A DNA stretch of 64,000 bases from Pyropia haitanensis. Lineage: Eukaryota > Rhodophyta > Bangiophyceae > Bangiales > Bangiaceae. The translations under genes and the position numbers were made by a program. Location of the stretch: the NCBI GenBank assembly GCA_008729055.1, contig SDUX01000156.1, positions 1-64,000 of the forward strand, written 5' to 3'. A model generated the notes under the pieces. That model had not been told where the DNA came from and made no database searches. It saw only the letters and a program-made list of their open reading frames with translations. Shown one piece after another: positions 53,352-63,900 of this stretch. How positions within the stretch are numbered: position 1 is the stretch's first letter; every line of letters begins with the position of its first letter.

Positions 53352-54957
53352 GTCCGCCTGGGTTCCGCAGCTCGGGAGCGCCTGCGACTGTGAATAACTG
53401 TTTGCTATGACATTTTTATCATCCCTGATGGTTTGTTCTCCAGTAGAACGCAACCGCTTGTGTAGACAGCGCGGGAAAGCGCCACCTGTCCGTTTTGGCG
53501 TCGTCAGTTGCTCAGTATGGGCCTGGATATTGAGTGCATGAGAGCCCCACGGTGGGAACGGACAGTTGTTTTATGGTATCATGATCACTCTAAATCTATT
53601 GGTGCACACATCTGGCGTCGTCCACCCGTACAGCCGACAGGAACAGCGAGAGACTGGGTGGGTGAAGCGCTACCATCGCCCCCTCCGAGCGATTCCGGGC
53701 ATTATGGGTCTACTTTTTTCAGTGAACCCTGAGGCCAAAGGTACTTGGTGGCTATGGTATCGTCAAAATGATATGGGAGCACACTGGAGTCCACTAATGG
53801 GTCACTGACTGACTGCAGCGGGATCGTAGGCACTGTGGCGCAGCTGGGCGCTCCCAGAGCGCCTTTGAGGTTTCAAAAGCAGTGGAGGTAACTTGGTACA
53901 CAGTGTAGATCCGACAGATGGAGGTTTTAGTGCATGACAGCACTCTGGGACGTTGGGCGGCCAGTCGGGGCGACCTGCCCAGAATGGCTACATTGGGGGC
54001 CCATATGACGCACTTCCCGACGTCTGCGACACTTTCTGAGCACATACGCGTGTTCAGCGTCATCGTTATAGTCATCAGAGCCCAGGTCGAAAAACTTTCG
54101 CATCGCTTGCTGAATCGCGTTGTAGCGGTGTGCGGCGCCTGGCACCCAGGTGTGCATTACGCCCAGTGACCGCGTGCAACACGAGCAAAGGACCACTGAA
54201 CACACTTTTCTGAGGAATTCTCAGTAGACTAAACCGCTGACGCTGAGCACGCTTATGGCCTCAGAAAGTGTCGCAAACATTGGGAACTGGGTCATACAGG
54301 CCCGCAAAGTGGTCAATCTGGGCACGTCGCCTCAACAGGCCGTCCAACGCCCCACAGTGCTGTCATGCACTCAAAGCAACATCTCTCACATCCCAACAGT
54401 GCAGCAGACCTTCTCCACTGCGTCTTGTACTGTCGCCGGCGCAGTGGGCGCGTCCAGCTGCGCGACAGTGTCCAACACCCTTCCTCTTCAGGGATTCAAC
54501 ATTGTCAGGACCCCAGCGAGCCATCCGACCACTTTGAGCGTTTGAATACCACCAAATACCCATTAAATCAGTGTCTGTGCAACAAAAGCGGACCGTGAAG
54601 GACCTGAAAGCTCAGGGGGAGGGGCGTTTGTTGCGCGATGCCCGTCAAACACCGGGGTTTTCGCTGTTCCTGTCCTCCACATTGGTGCAAAGCACTAAAT
54701 ATGTGCACCAATAGACCCAGCGTCATCATGTTACTCGCAAAAAACTGACCACATCCGCTGCAGGGCTCCCATGCACTCCATATGCAGGCTCATTCTGCGC
54801 AACTGGGGACACCATGAAGGACAGGCGGCGCATTCCAGCTGTGTTCGCAGAGCGTCCGAGCATTGTGGGAGTGTGGACCATTGAGGACGCCAAAAGATCA
54901 CGGAGGACGGTGATTCACAGGCACCAGTGCCCCTGATCTGCGGAACCGAAGGAAAGA

Positions 54958-55701
54958 TGGTAAATGCATTATGTCCGTCCATGGGATCGTTGGGGGCTCT
55001 GCTCTACCAGACGTCCGCAGACCCGCGCTCAAAACTGAGTAGAACTAGTAAACAAGGCTTCTGTATGCACCCGGCCTGCTGAGGTGGCCGGGAAATGGTG
55101 AATCGGGCGACAGGGCGGGGTAAAGGGAAGCGTCGGACGCCGGCGCTTCCGGCGCTTGCGTCCCAGCAGTTGCGAGTCGCTGACCAGGTTACTCGCCGAG
55201 TCAAGTATTGTACTCGTCTGTCCAATAATGATGATTTGGGATGCACTCCTCAGGTTGCACGGCTGAGATCGTGTGTGAGCCTATCAGATGAGACGAATGG
55301 CGCATTGGATTCGACAGATATGTCACGAGATGTGAGTCAAGTCGGGGGTGCCTGTATTGTGTCAGTTGAATATCTGGTATTGTAAGTCTTTTACTCCCAA
55401 GCACCTCTGCTTGCAATCTGGGTAGCTGGTCGCTCCAGTCATCTTGCCGTTCATCCCACTCCCCCACCACCATCATCTTTGGCTTCTGTTGTCCAACCCT
55501 CCGCCACGAGGTGGTGGAGGGACGCGGGAGCCCACGGTGGCGGCAGCGGCAGCCGGCCGCAGCACCGCCCGTGTGGGTGGCCGCAGCGCGCGGCGGCGGC
55601 GCCCGGCCCCCTTCGACCGGCGGCGGCGGCGGCCGAAGACGGCTGCGGCGGCGGCGGCGGCGGCCGCCGCCGTGGTCGTAGCATCGGCGGGGGGCGGCTG
55701 C
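54958..55701 (-). repeat. right outer arm of the palindrome
   Basis: Inverted copy of 52608-53351; beyond 55701 the sequence is different but equally GC-rich. Confidence 0.9.
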
Positions 55702-58563
55702 GGCGGCGGACGCCGGAGCTGCGATGGCAGCCGCGGTGGCAGGAAGCTGCAGCGGCGGCCGCCGGCGCGGCCGCGGCCGCGAAGCAGCAGTGGCGGGCGG
55801 CAACGGCCGCCGCCGCCGTCGGGCACGTGGTGGTGGGCGGCCGCGACGGCTACCCCCGCGGCTGCGGTGGTAGCAGTGGCAGGCGACGGCGGCCGCTGCC
55901 ACCACGGGCGGCAACGACGGCGAGCACCGGCAGCCGCCTGTGGTGGTCCGCGGCGGCGGCGGCCACCCCCGCGGCCGCGGTAGTAGCGGTGGCGATCGGC
56001 AGCGGCTGCTGCCGCCGCTGGGGCAGAGATGGCGGGCAGCGGCAGCCGCTTTTGCGGCGAGAGCAGCGGCGGCGGCGAGCGGCAGCCGCCGCAGCGGCGA
56101 AGGCAGCGGTGGCGGAGAACGGCAGCGGCCGCCGCAGCTTCCGCCGCGATGTCTGCGGCGGCCGCGGCCGCGGGCGCAACAGCGGCCGGTGGCGTCGATC
56201 GCTGCCGCGACGGGGGCAGCTGCGGCAGGGGGCGGCGGCGGGGGCGGGGGCAGCGGCGGCGATGGGCGGCGGCCGCCGCCGCGGCGGCAGGGGCAGCGGT
56301 GACGGGCGGCTGCGGCGGCCGCCGCCGCGAGGGCAGGGGCGGCAGGGGCCGGAGGCGGCTGTAGCCGCGCCCGCGATGGCGGCTGCGGCCGCAACCGTGG
56401 CCGCGGCCGCAAGGGAAGCGGTGGCCGACGGCTGCCGCCGCCGCCGCGCTGTGGGAAGCGGCCGCTGGGGGCGGCGGCGTCGGCCGGCGCCGCCGCTGCT
56501 GGGACAGCGGCGGCGGCCGGCGCGGCAGCCGCAGCGGCGGGTGCAGCGGGGGTAGCGGCGGCGAGGGCAGCGGCGGCAGCGGCGGCGAGCGGCGGCGACG
56601 GCGGCCGGCGCTGCCGTTGTGGGGGAAGCGGCGGCTGCCGGCGGCGGCGGCAGCCGGCACCCGCTCGGCGGCAGGGGCAGCGACTGCAGCTGCGGCAGGC
56701 GGCGGCGGCGGCGCCGCGCCAGCCCGGACGGTCGCCGCTCGGTGCGAGCACCAAAATCAGCGCCGCGGGCGGCGCCGGAGCACACAGTACATGGCCGGAC
56801 GCCGTCGCGACGGCAGCAAAAGAACACAGCAGACCACCCTAGCACCACTGGGCGCGCCAGAAGGGGGGGGCGGAAGCGCGGTGCGAGCGGGCGCGATGGG
56901 CGGCGGTGCCGGTGGCGGTGCTGGCTGGGTGCAGCTGCCTTCCATGGTGCCTCGGGACACGTGTCCACATGGCGGAGACACGTTCCCCTGGCCCCCGGTG
57001 CTGTCTGGCCAAGCCTGCTCAGAGCGGTGCGGTCAATGGGCGCTGCGGCGCTGTCAAGCGTCCGTGTCCAATCGACATTGCAGATACCGTCGCAGTTTCC
57101 AGATGCGACCCTCGAGCCAGGATACTACCCTGCCATACCCCTACAGTATTGCTACGATGCGCGCCTCTGGCGCGTCGCAGAAGGCACGTAGGAGAGTCCT
57201 GAACACGCGCGCGTCGCATCCCGGTGCTGACCGCACACCGCCCTGCGACGACGGGGCTCGCCAGCACAACTGTAACGCGGATGCACCAAGTAGAGTGTGT
57301 CAACGTTGCGCGGTCACGTGCGCAAAGCGTGGCCGCCGCCCCGCTCATCAAGACATCGGGCACTTTTTCGCTGGTTTGCCGCACACTCCGGCGCTCACGC
57401 CGCGCGGCTGCACGGATAGGTGCCCCGCTTGCGCCCCCTCCCACAGCCTCATGTACATATGAAGCGTTTCACGGACGGCAACAGGCGAACGTCCCTGTTG
57501 AGCCCCAAGGCACACTGGATGCCGAAGGCGGTCGAGAGAGGCTCGCACGCTGCGGGATGAACGCGGACAGTTCAAGGCGTCCTGATGAAGGGTGGTAACA
57601 AGTGGGCCCACCGTACACTCACTTCAGCTTGAAAACGACACGGGCCCGCTCGGCCGTTGCAGGAGGAGGGCGACCACAGCCCCACCCTTCCTGGAAAGAG
57701 ACCGGCCACCATGTCTGCTCCCGCACGAGTGCAGATCAGGAACACGACTCGATTTTTAGAGCGCTGCTAGGCCCGCCACTAGACATGTGCATGGAGCTCC
57801 TCTGGGGTAGGCGTATGCTGCCTGCTACGTTCGTGCCAGCGCTACGTCCACCGCTGGTGCGGCAGGGGCAGAAACTGGGGTGGCCGCGACTGTGGAGGTG
57901 GCTATGGCGGTGAGTGTGGCGGGAGTGTCGGCGGAGGGGGCGTCGTGTGAATAGGGCTCGCAATGGCCGTCGACAGATGCTGACGCACGGAGTGACTGGG
58001 AAGCGAGCCGCGGCGCATGGTCCTCCAGGCGGCGGTCTGCGGAGGAAAGGGATGGCGGTGTCTCTTATGCCTCAAGGAACGGTGCGCGCATTATCCGCCA
58101 GTCTGTGTTGCTATGCTGCGCCGACAGTCGGCATGCATGATTGTGCCGAAACATACGCTCTATGGTGCCGAAACTACTTCGCGACTTCTTCGTGCCGACG
58201 GTACCTTTCGTGCCGACCATTTTCGGCATGCCGACCGTCGATCGTCGCACGGGCGTCAGTGCAGGCTTCCTGGCACGCACTGCTTCATGCCACTGTGGTG
58301 CAGATCCTGCACCACCTATATAGGTTGAAACACTCAGCGCCAACAGTCGGCCCCGCCGCCGCCGTCGACCAAGCACCGCCTGCCAGGCGCTTCAGCTGCA
58401 GGTAACGGCAGGTTGACAGCCGGCGTGAGAGGCGGGCGTGCGAACGAACGTGGAAAATACGTGGCGGGCGTTGGCTATCCTGTAACGGATCGACAAGAGA
58501 CAGCATGAGACGCTGTCCAAGTAAAGAAACAATATAGAAACAAGCAGACGATCTCACCTGACA
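55702..58563. other. GC-rich then mixed intergenic DNA
   Basis: 55702-56750 is imperfect gcggcg-type low-complexity DNA, open on both strands. 56750-58563 has only short overlapping ORFs with no motif. Contains GTGCCGA motifs at 58143-58232 and the palindrome cctatatagg near 58314. Confidence 0.5.
58143..58232. repeat. GTGCCGA motif cluster 3' of the KDZ-like gene
   Basis: gtgccga at 58143, 58165, 58192 and 58210, then tcggcatgccga. Spacing is 18-27 bp, similar to the 47457 cluster. Confidence 0.75.
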
Positions 58564-60024
58564 TCACAGCTTTTTCTCCAAACCAGGGGCTGGACCGGGA
58601 AGAATGCCATCCCGGCACCCGCATGCTCTCACCTCGCAGCGGTTGACAATGGCCTTGTGAAAGTACGACTCCACAGGTTGGTGCTGAATCTCTTCAGGAA
58701 TGATGACGTCGCCCTCCGTCCGGGCAACCAAGCCCTCCACCTTGGCAAGCCGCTTCTGAGACACTCGGATGTTGTTGTGCGCCGCCATGTAGCGGGATCT
58801 CACAATAAAGCGGTGCTGTGACATGTACGTCAGTGATGTCTTCGACTTCTTCTTGATTGAGTGTTGGCGCTCCGCGCTTGAGGTGTCATGGCCTCGAGAG
58901 ATCTCCGGATACTGGTCCGCCTCGAACACTGGAGAGCAGACGTGCCCACACTGGTGAAAGCGGTCGATGAAGAACAGCACCCCCTTCTCGCACACCAACC
59001 AGGGGACTCGACGCAGCGCATTCCTCTGCGTCTGGCACGCCGTGTCGCAGTACACAACGCGCGGCATGCGCACAAATCGCTGCGTCAGCGCAGCTACCAC
59101 GTGCGCCGGGCTCTCGGTTTCTCGCAGAAGCTCGAAGCCAATGATGTACCCGCAACCGCACATAAAGGTCAGTACCCCAGGTCCCCGGATAAGCTCTTTC
59201 GGGTACGAGTGGCGGCATGTATCGGCGTCCCACGTGCACCGTTGCCGCGTGAGAAGCCGTCTGGCTTGACGCCCGCCGCGGCGCGGAGTCCGAGCCGGCT
59301 GTCGCCTGCGGCGCATCGCCGCCGCTCGCCGCCTCACTGCAGCTCGCCGACGGTCCCGCTCTGCCGACTTGTCCTCAGGGTACGCGCGGACTGCTTTGCG
59401 GCCCGGCCACGCTTGGCCGGTTCGTTCCTCTTCCGCCTGCTCAACAAGGCGCTCTTGCACAGCCGCGTCCCCAACCACGTGCGGGACAGGAGGGTGGATG
59501 CCAATGCTGGCCAGCCAGGCCTGGTACTGCTCCGGAGAAGTGTCCTCCCACTGTTCACGATAAGCTTTTGCATCATCAGAGGCTTTCGTCTCCCAAACTT
59601 CAGTAGCCGCAGCCTCTCGGCTGGCCGCAAACAGGATCAGCTCCCCCACCGCTTGTGCCAACGACGGTGTAGAGTCCAACCGCGCTCGCACAAGCAACAG
59701 AAACTGCCACACGAAAACGACGTTCTTCAAGCATGGCGCCATGCCCATCCACTGGGCACTGGAGACGCCATTCGCTAACGCGTGCCCCAACAGTTGGACG
59801 TCGACGAGGTCACAGCCCCCGAAGACGTTCAAAGCCGGTTCGGCAAGAAACGCTGAAAGGAACAGGCGCACCTTCCTCCACCGATCCGCCGTGACGTCTG
59901 GATTGTTGGACGGCGTAAAGAAGTCTGTCGGCACGCAATCGATCTTCGGCGGCCTCCGAGGTTCCGCCGCCGCGCGCCCAGACGCGGAAGAACCAGACGA
60001 AGTCGGCTCGTCTGACGAAGACAT
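58564..60024 (-). CDS. KDZ-like transposase core
   Basis: 486 residues from ATG 60024; the open frame begins 25 codons earlier at a TTG. After a low-complexity start and a helical region, an Arg-rich linker leads to TCRHSYPKELIRGPGVLTF (about 269-287), CGCGYIIGFELL (289-300), VVYCDTACQTQ (323-333), FFIDRFHQCGHVCS (351-364) and DTSSAERQHSIKKKSKTSL (380-398). This order (D-x-A-C, DRFH…H-x-C-S, then Glu in SSAE) matches the RNase-H-fold core of KDZ-type transposases. It lacks the N-terminal CxC zinc clusters present in the 40507 protein, as if the two halves of a full transposase were encoded separately. The C-terminus ends after a CEVRACGCRDG cluster. No terminal repeats were identified. Stop TGA. 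Confidence 0.72.
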   Translation of the reverse strand: MSSSDEPTSSGSSASGRAAAEPRRPPKIDCVPTDFFTPSNNPDVTADRWRKVRLFLSAFLAEPALNVFGGCDLVDVQLLGHALANGVSSAQWMGMAPCLKNVVFVWQFLLLVRARLDSTPSLAQAVGELILFAASREAAATEVWETKASDDAKAYREQWEDTSPEQYQAWLASIGIHPPVPHVVGDAAVQERLVEQAEEERTGQAWPGRKAVRAYPEDKSAERDRRRAAVRRRAAAMRRRRQPARTPRRGGRQARRLLTRQRCTWDADTCRHSYPKELIRGPGVLTFMCGCGYIIGFELLRETESPAHVVAALTQRFVRMPRVVYCDTACQTQRNALRRVPWLVCEKGVLFFIDRFHQCGHVCSPVFEADQYPEISRGHDTSSAERQHSIKKKSKTSLTYMSQHRFIVRSRYMAAHNNIRVSQKRLAKVEGLVARTEGDVIIPEEIQHQPVESYFHKAIVNRCEVRACGCRDGILPGPAPGLEKKL

Positions 60025-60915
60025 CGCGCCGATCAAGTGGGGAGTGCGGACGAGGTTCCAGAGAGGAGCTTGCCCTGTCAGAGCACCTATTCTGCGCAAG
60101 GCGGGGACGCGAGTGGGCTAAGGCCTTGTGGCAGCTGCGGACAACAGTCAGGCTGCCCCGGGGCGTGAAGGTGCCGCCTTGCGTCTCGTCTTCGTCCGGC
60201 ATCAACGCGGACTACGGTGCGCCGCGGCCACGAAACCTTTGGCGTGGTACCCACCATGTAAAGTACTAAATGAGCGACGGCCGAGAACTGACGGAATTTA
60301 GCAACTCGCATGGAGATGAGCGTCATCCGTCAGAGCTATGAACTGGAGCACACAACAAGTGGCCGACGGGACGTGGTGTCTCCGCATGAACATTTAGACA
60401 GACTTAGTTCGCGGACTCACCGAAGAGCTGTTCGTATCATTGACATACTGTGCAGCCACAGGCATTGGCAAGACAGTTCATGCCGACATCATCGTGCCGA
60501 CGACTTCGTGCCGAGAGCCTTTGAGCGCTAGGCGTCGATTTCCTGCCGACAGTGACTTCGTCGCAAAGTTACGACCTGCGGAGCTTCCTGACCCCGCAGT
60601 CCCCCACCACGCCCCCCCCGCGCGCGCTGCGTACAGGGCCATCCCCACTGCGATCCCTCATTCGTGGAACAAGTTCATGAAGCGACCACTTGGTCGCTAT
60701 CAAGACAATCTCTACCGCCGTTCTATGTGAACGCGTACGACGAAAAAGCAGTACATGAGTCTGCAAAGAGATCACGGCACGGAAGGATACAGAAAAGCAA
60801 GAAGACCCTCACCAGACTGTCCGTAACGCTCCTCCAAATGAAGTGTGCATCCACTCCACATGCAAACACGAGCTAGAAAGAAAAGCGGGGACACAGACGT
60901 AACAACCGTAGCGCG
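60025..60915. other. intergenic region between two minus-strand genes
   Basis: Would contain the promoter of the KDZ-like gene and the 3' end of the next gene. GTGCCGA motifs at 60494 and 60508. No ORF with content. Confidence 0.5.
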
Positions 60916-63900
60916 TCACTTCTTACTGCGCGATCTCTTCGAGCGTGGCGCCGGCTCCCCCTCGGAAGAGGTTTTCCCATCGATTCGCCGCTTGCGAGAC
61001 GGCCCAGCACCCCCACGTAGAGCAGCAGCGCCCTGCAAGCGGTCTAGCGATGACAAATCTTCCTTCGCAGATGCAGATGCGGCCCTCGTCGTACGACGCA
61101 GAGTAGAAGACTTTGCAGGTGATGTTGCAGGCGCCACTGCGCTCGTCTCTGGGGAAGCCGCCTTGGGGACTGCGCCCGAGCGCAAAGATGCGGCACTCTG
61201 CGGTGCGAAGGTTGTCGTCCTTGGCGCGCTCCTCCGCGCCGCTCCGCTGCGGAGGTAGTGCGAGCTGGACGGTGCCGGAGCCGCCTCGCCGGCCTGGGTC
61301 GCCCCCGCCACTTCCGCCGCAGCAGCTGCGCCCGGGCCAGTCTTGGGAGCGGCATTCTTCCCAGGAACGCTCGCTGCAATCGCCTCTGTTGCACCCGAGG
61401 CGCACGGGACAATGTGGGGCGTGGCCATCTTGGCGGGCTCGCCCGACGCGCCCGCCGCAACCGCAGCTGCGCCGCCCGAGCTGGTCTCAGGTGTGGCCTT
61501 CTTTGCTTTCTTTCCCGCGACGGACGCCTCTGCTGCAGCCGCGCCGCCTGAGCCGGTCTTGGTCGTCGAGTTCTTTCCAGGCACGCTCGCGGCCGCCGCC
61601 TCCACAGCAGCTGCGCCACCCGTGCTAATCTTAGCCGAGGCATTCTTCTCCGTCCCAGTTGCGACCGCCGCCAATGCTGAACGCGCGCCGCCCGAAGCAG
61701 TCGTGGGTGCGGCAATCTTGGCGGGCCCACCAGTGTCCGCCGCAACCGGCGCAGCGGCGCCGCCCGAGACAGTCTGGGCCGCGGACTTCTTCGCGGGCCC
61801 GCTGGCAGCAACGGCATCCGCGGCGGCAGCGGCTCCCGCCGCAGTCTTGGCTGCGGTCTTCGCGCCAGTGTCCGCCGCCACCGGCGCAGCGGCGCCGCCC
61901 GAGACAGTCTGGGCCGCGGACTTCTTTGCGGGCCCGCTGGCAGCAACGGCATCCGCGGCGGCAGCGGCTCCCGCCGCAGTCTTGGCTGCGGTCTTCTCGC
62001 CAGTGTCCACCGCCACCGGCGCAGCGCCGCCGCCCGAGACAGTCTGGGCCGCGGACTTCTTCGCGGGCCCGCTGGCAGCAACGGCATCCGCGGCGGCAGC
62101 GGCTCCCGCCGCAGTCTTGGCTGCGGTCTTCGCGCCAGTGTCCGCCGCCACCGGCGCAGCGGCGCCGCCCGAGACAGTCTGGGCCGCGGACTTCTTTGCG
62201 GGCCCGCTGGCAGCAACGGCATCCGCGGCGGCAGCGGCTCCCGCCGCAGTCTTGGCTGCGGTCTTCTCGCCAGTGTCCACCGCCACCGGCGCAGCGCCGC
62301 CGCCCGAGACAGTCTGGGCCGCGGACTTCCTTGCGAGCGCGCTGGCGGCAACCGCATCCACGGCGGCAGCGGCACGCGCCGCAGTCTTGGCTGCGGTCTT
62401 CTCGCCACGCCCGTCGATGGCCGCCGCCTCCCCTGCAGCCGCACCACCCGACACAGTCTTGGACGGAGCCTTCTCGGCAGACCCGCTCGCAGCCACCGCC
62501 TCCGCTGCAGCCGCGCCACCAGTCACAATCTTGGGCGGACTTTTCTCCACACGCCCGCTATTGGCCGCCGCCTCCGCTGCAGGCGCGCCGCCCCACACCT
62601 GCTTGGGCGGAGCGCTGTTGTCATGACCGCTTGGAGCCGCCATCCCTGCTGCAGAAGCGCCGCCCGAGACTGTCTTGGGATGCGCCATCTCCGCACGAGC
62701 CGCCGCGGCCGCCGTGTGGGGTGAAGCTGGGGCGCCCGAGGAGTTCTTGCTGTACACCTGGCGCGCTGCAGAGGATGCGACGTCTGGGGCTTGTACAGTG
62801 GGAGCAACAGAGCGAGCGACACCTGGATGCGACGCGCTAGCCGAATTGATCGGCCCAGGGCGCACAGCAGGCGCAGGAGGGGTCCATGCTGGTCGCCCAG
62901 GCGGTCGACGCAGCCGCTCCAAGCCCCTCAACGGAGGCTTTGCTGAGTTCTTCTCGATGGGAGATGCTACGCCACGCCCGTCTTGACGTTTACGAAAAGA
63001 GCTCGCCTTGCCTCCAGACGCCGTGCGCTTGACTGGCAATTTCTTGAAATCTAGGTTGAGCACCCCAGCAGCAGCTCTCCTGGCAGCCACAACAGCGGCA
63101 GTAGAGGGGCTCAGTTGTGACTCGTCTGAGTCGAGAGCACCACTAACAGAACCGCTCCCAGTCAGCGCGTCCTTAGAGGTGCTCGACGACGCGACTGCTC
63201 CAGGTAGCGGCGCAGCACGACCCTTTCCCGTCTTGGTTGCTGCAGCAGAACTGGATGAGCTCTTCGCTTTCGGCTTGCCACCGGGTGTCGTCTTTCGTAG
63301 AGTGCCTTCGTCCTTGTCGGACCGTCGGCGAGCGGCAGTGGCCTCAAGCGCCGCGCGCACTGAGGCCGACGAGAACCCGCCGGCTTCCGCCGACCGCTTG
63401 CCCTTCGGAGGGAGCTTCTCTCCTTCGAGCGACCCCGCAGCCGCCCCACCCGCTGGCACGCGTCGCGGAACTGCCGGCTGCTTGACCGTTGCCTTCTCGG
63501 TCGCGTTTCCCGCACGCGTGTCTGCTGATCCTCCTTCCGTCCCGACCGCGGGATTTGTAGTCGCCACGTCTGCAGCCAAGCTCGCCACGCCCGCGGCCAC
63601 GTTCGCGACCACGTTCGGCACGTCCGCCGCCTCATCGCGCGTCTCGAAAGCAGCGTCGAGCGGTGTAGTATCCATCCCGCGCCCGCCACGAGGGAATCCA
63701 ACAGTAGTCGCTCCGACATCCGGCTCCTCTTCACTCTCCCTGCCGAGTCCGTCCTCGATATCAGCTACCGCCACCACGCGCGGAACACGAGAAGAACCCG
63801 TCTTGAGCAACATCGCCCTGTCGAGCCTACCCACAAAACTCCCGACAGCAGCCAGGGCGCGCGGCTCCTTCGTCATTTGTAGCAGCAGGTCAGCCACGCG

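Larger units (their letters stand above)
52608..55701. repeat. 3.1-kb palindrome (large inverted repeat)
   Basis: The outer arms 52608-53351 and 54958-55701 (744 bp each) are nearly identical inverted copies, differing at only a few bases such as gtctggtgg/gtctggtag. Inside, the arms continue but diverge to roughly 70 percent by eye: 53800-54070 pairs with 54230-54480 (agtgcatgacagca against tgctgtcatgcact), and 53520-53620 pairs with about 54660-54790. The centre is near 54150. Small ORFs in the arms are mirror copies, and none is recognised. Confidence 0.9.

Noticed and set aside
52608..55701. Palindrome as an assembly fold-back artefact
   Set aside because: The inner arms differ by roughly 30 percent, which a folded read would not produce; outer-arm identity alone would have been suspicious.
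61343..62840. Plus-strand ORFs of 427 and 393 codons
   Set aside because: Antisense shadows of the tandem repeat gene. The minus frame is longer, reaches the window edge and ends in a nuclear localisation signal.
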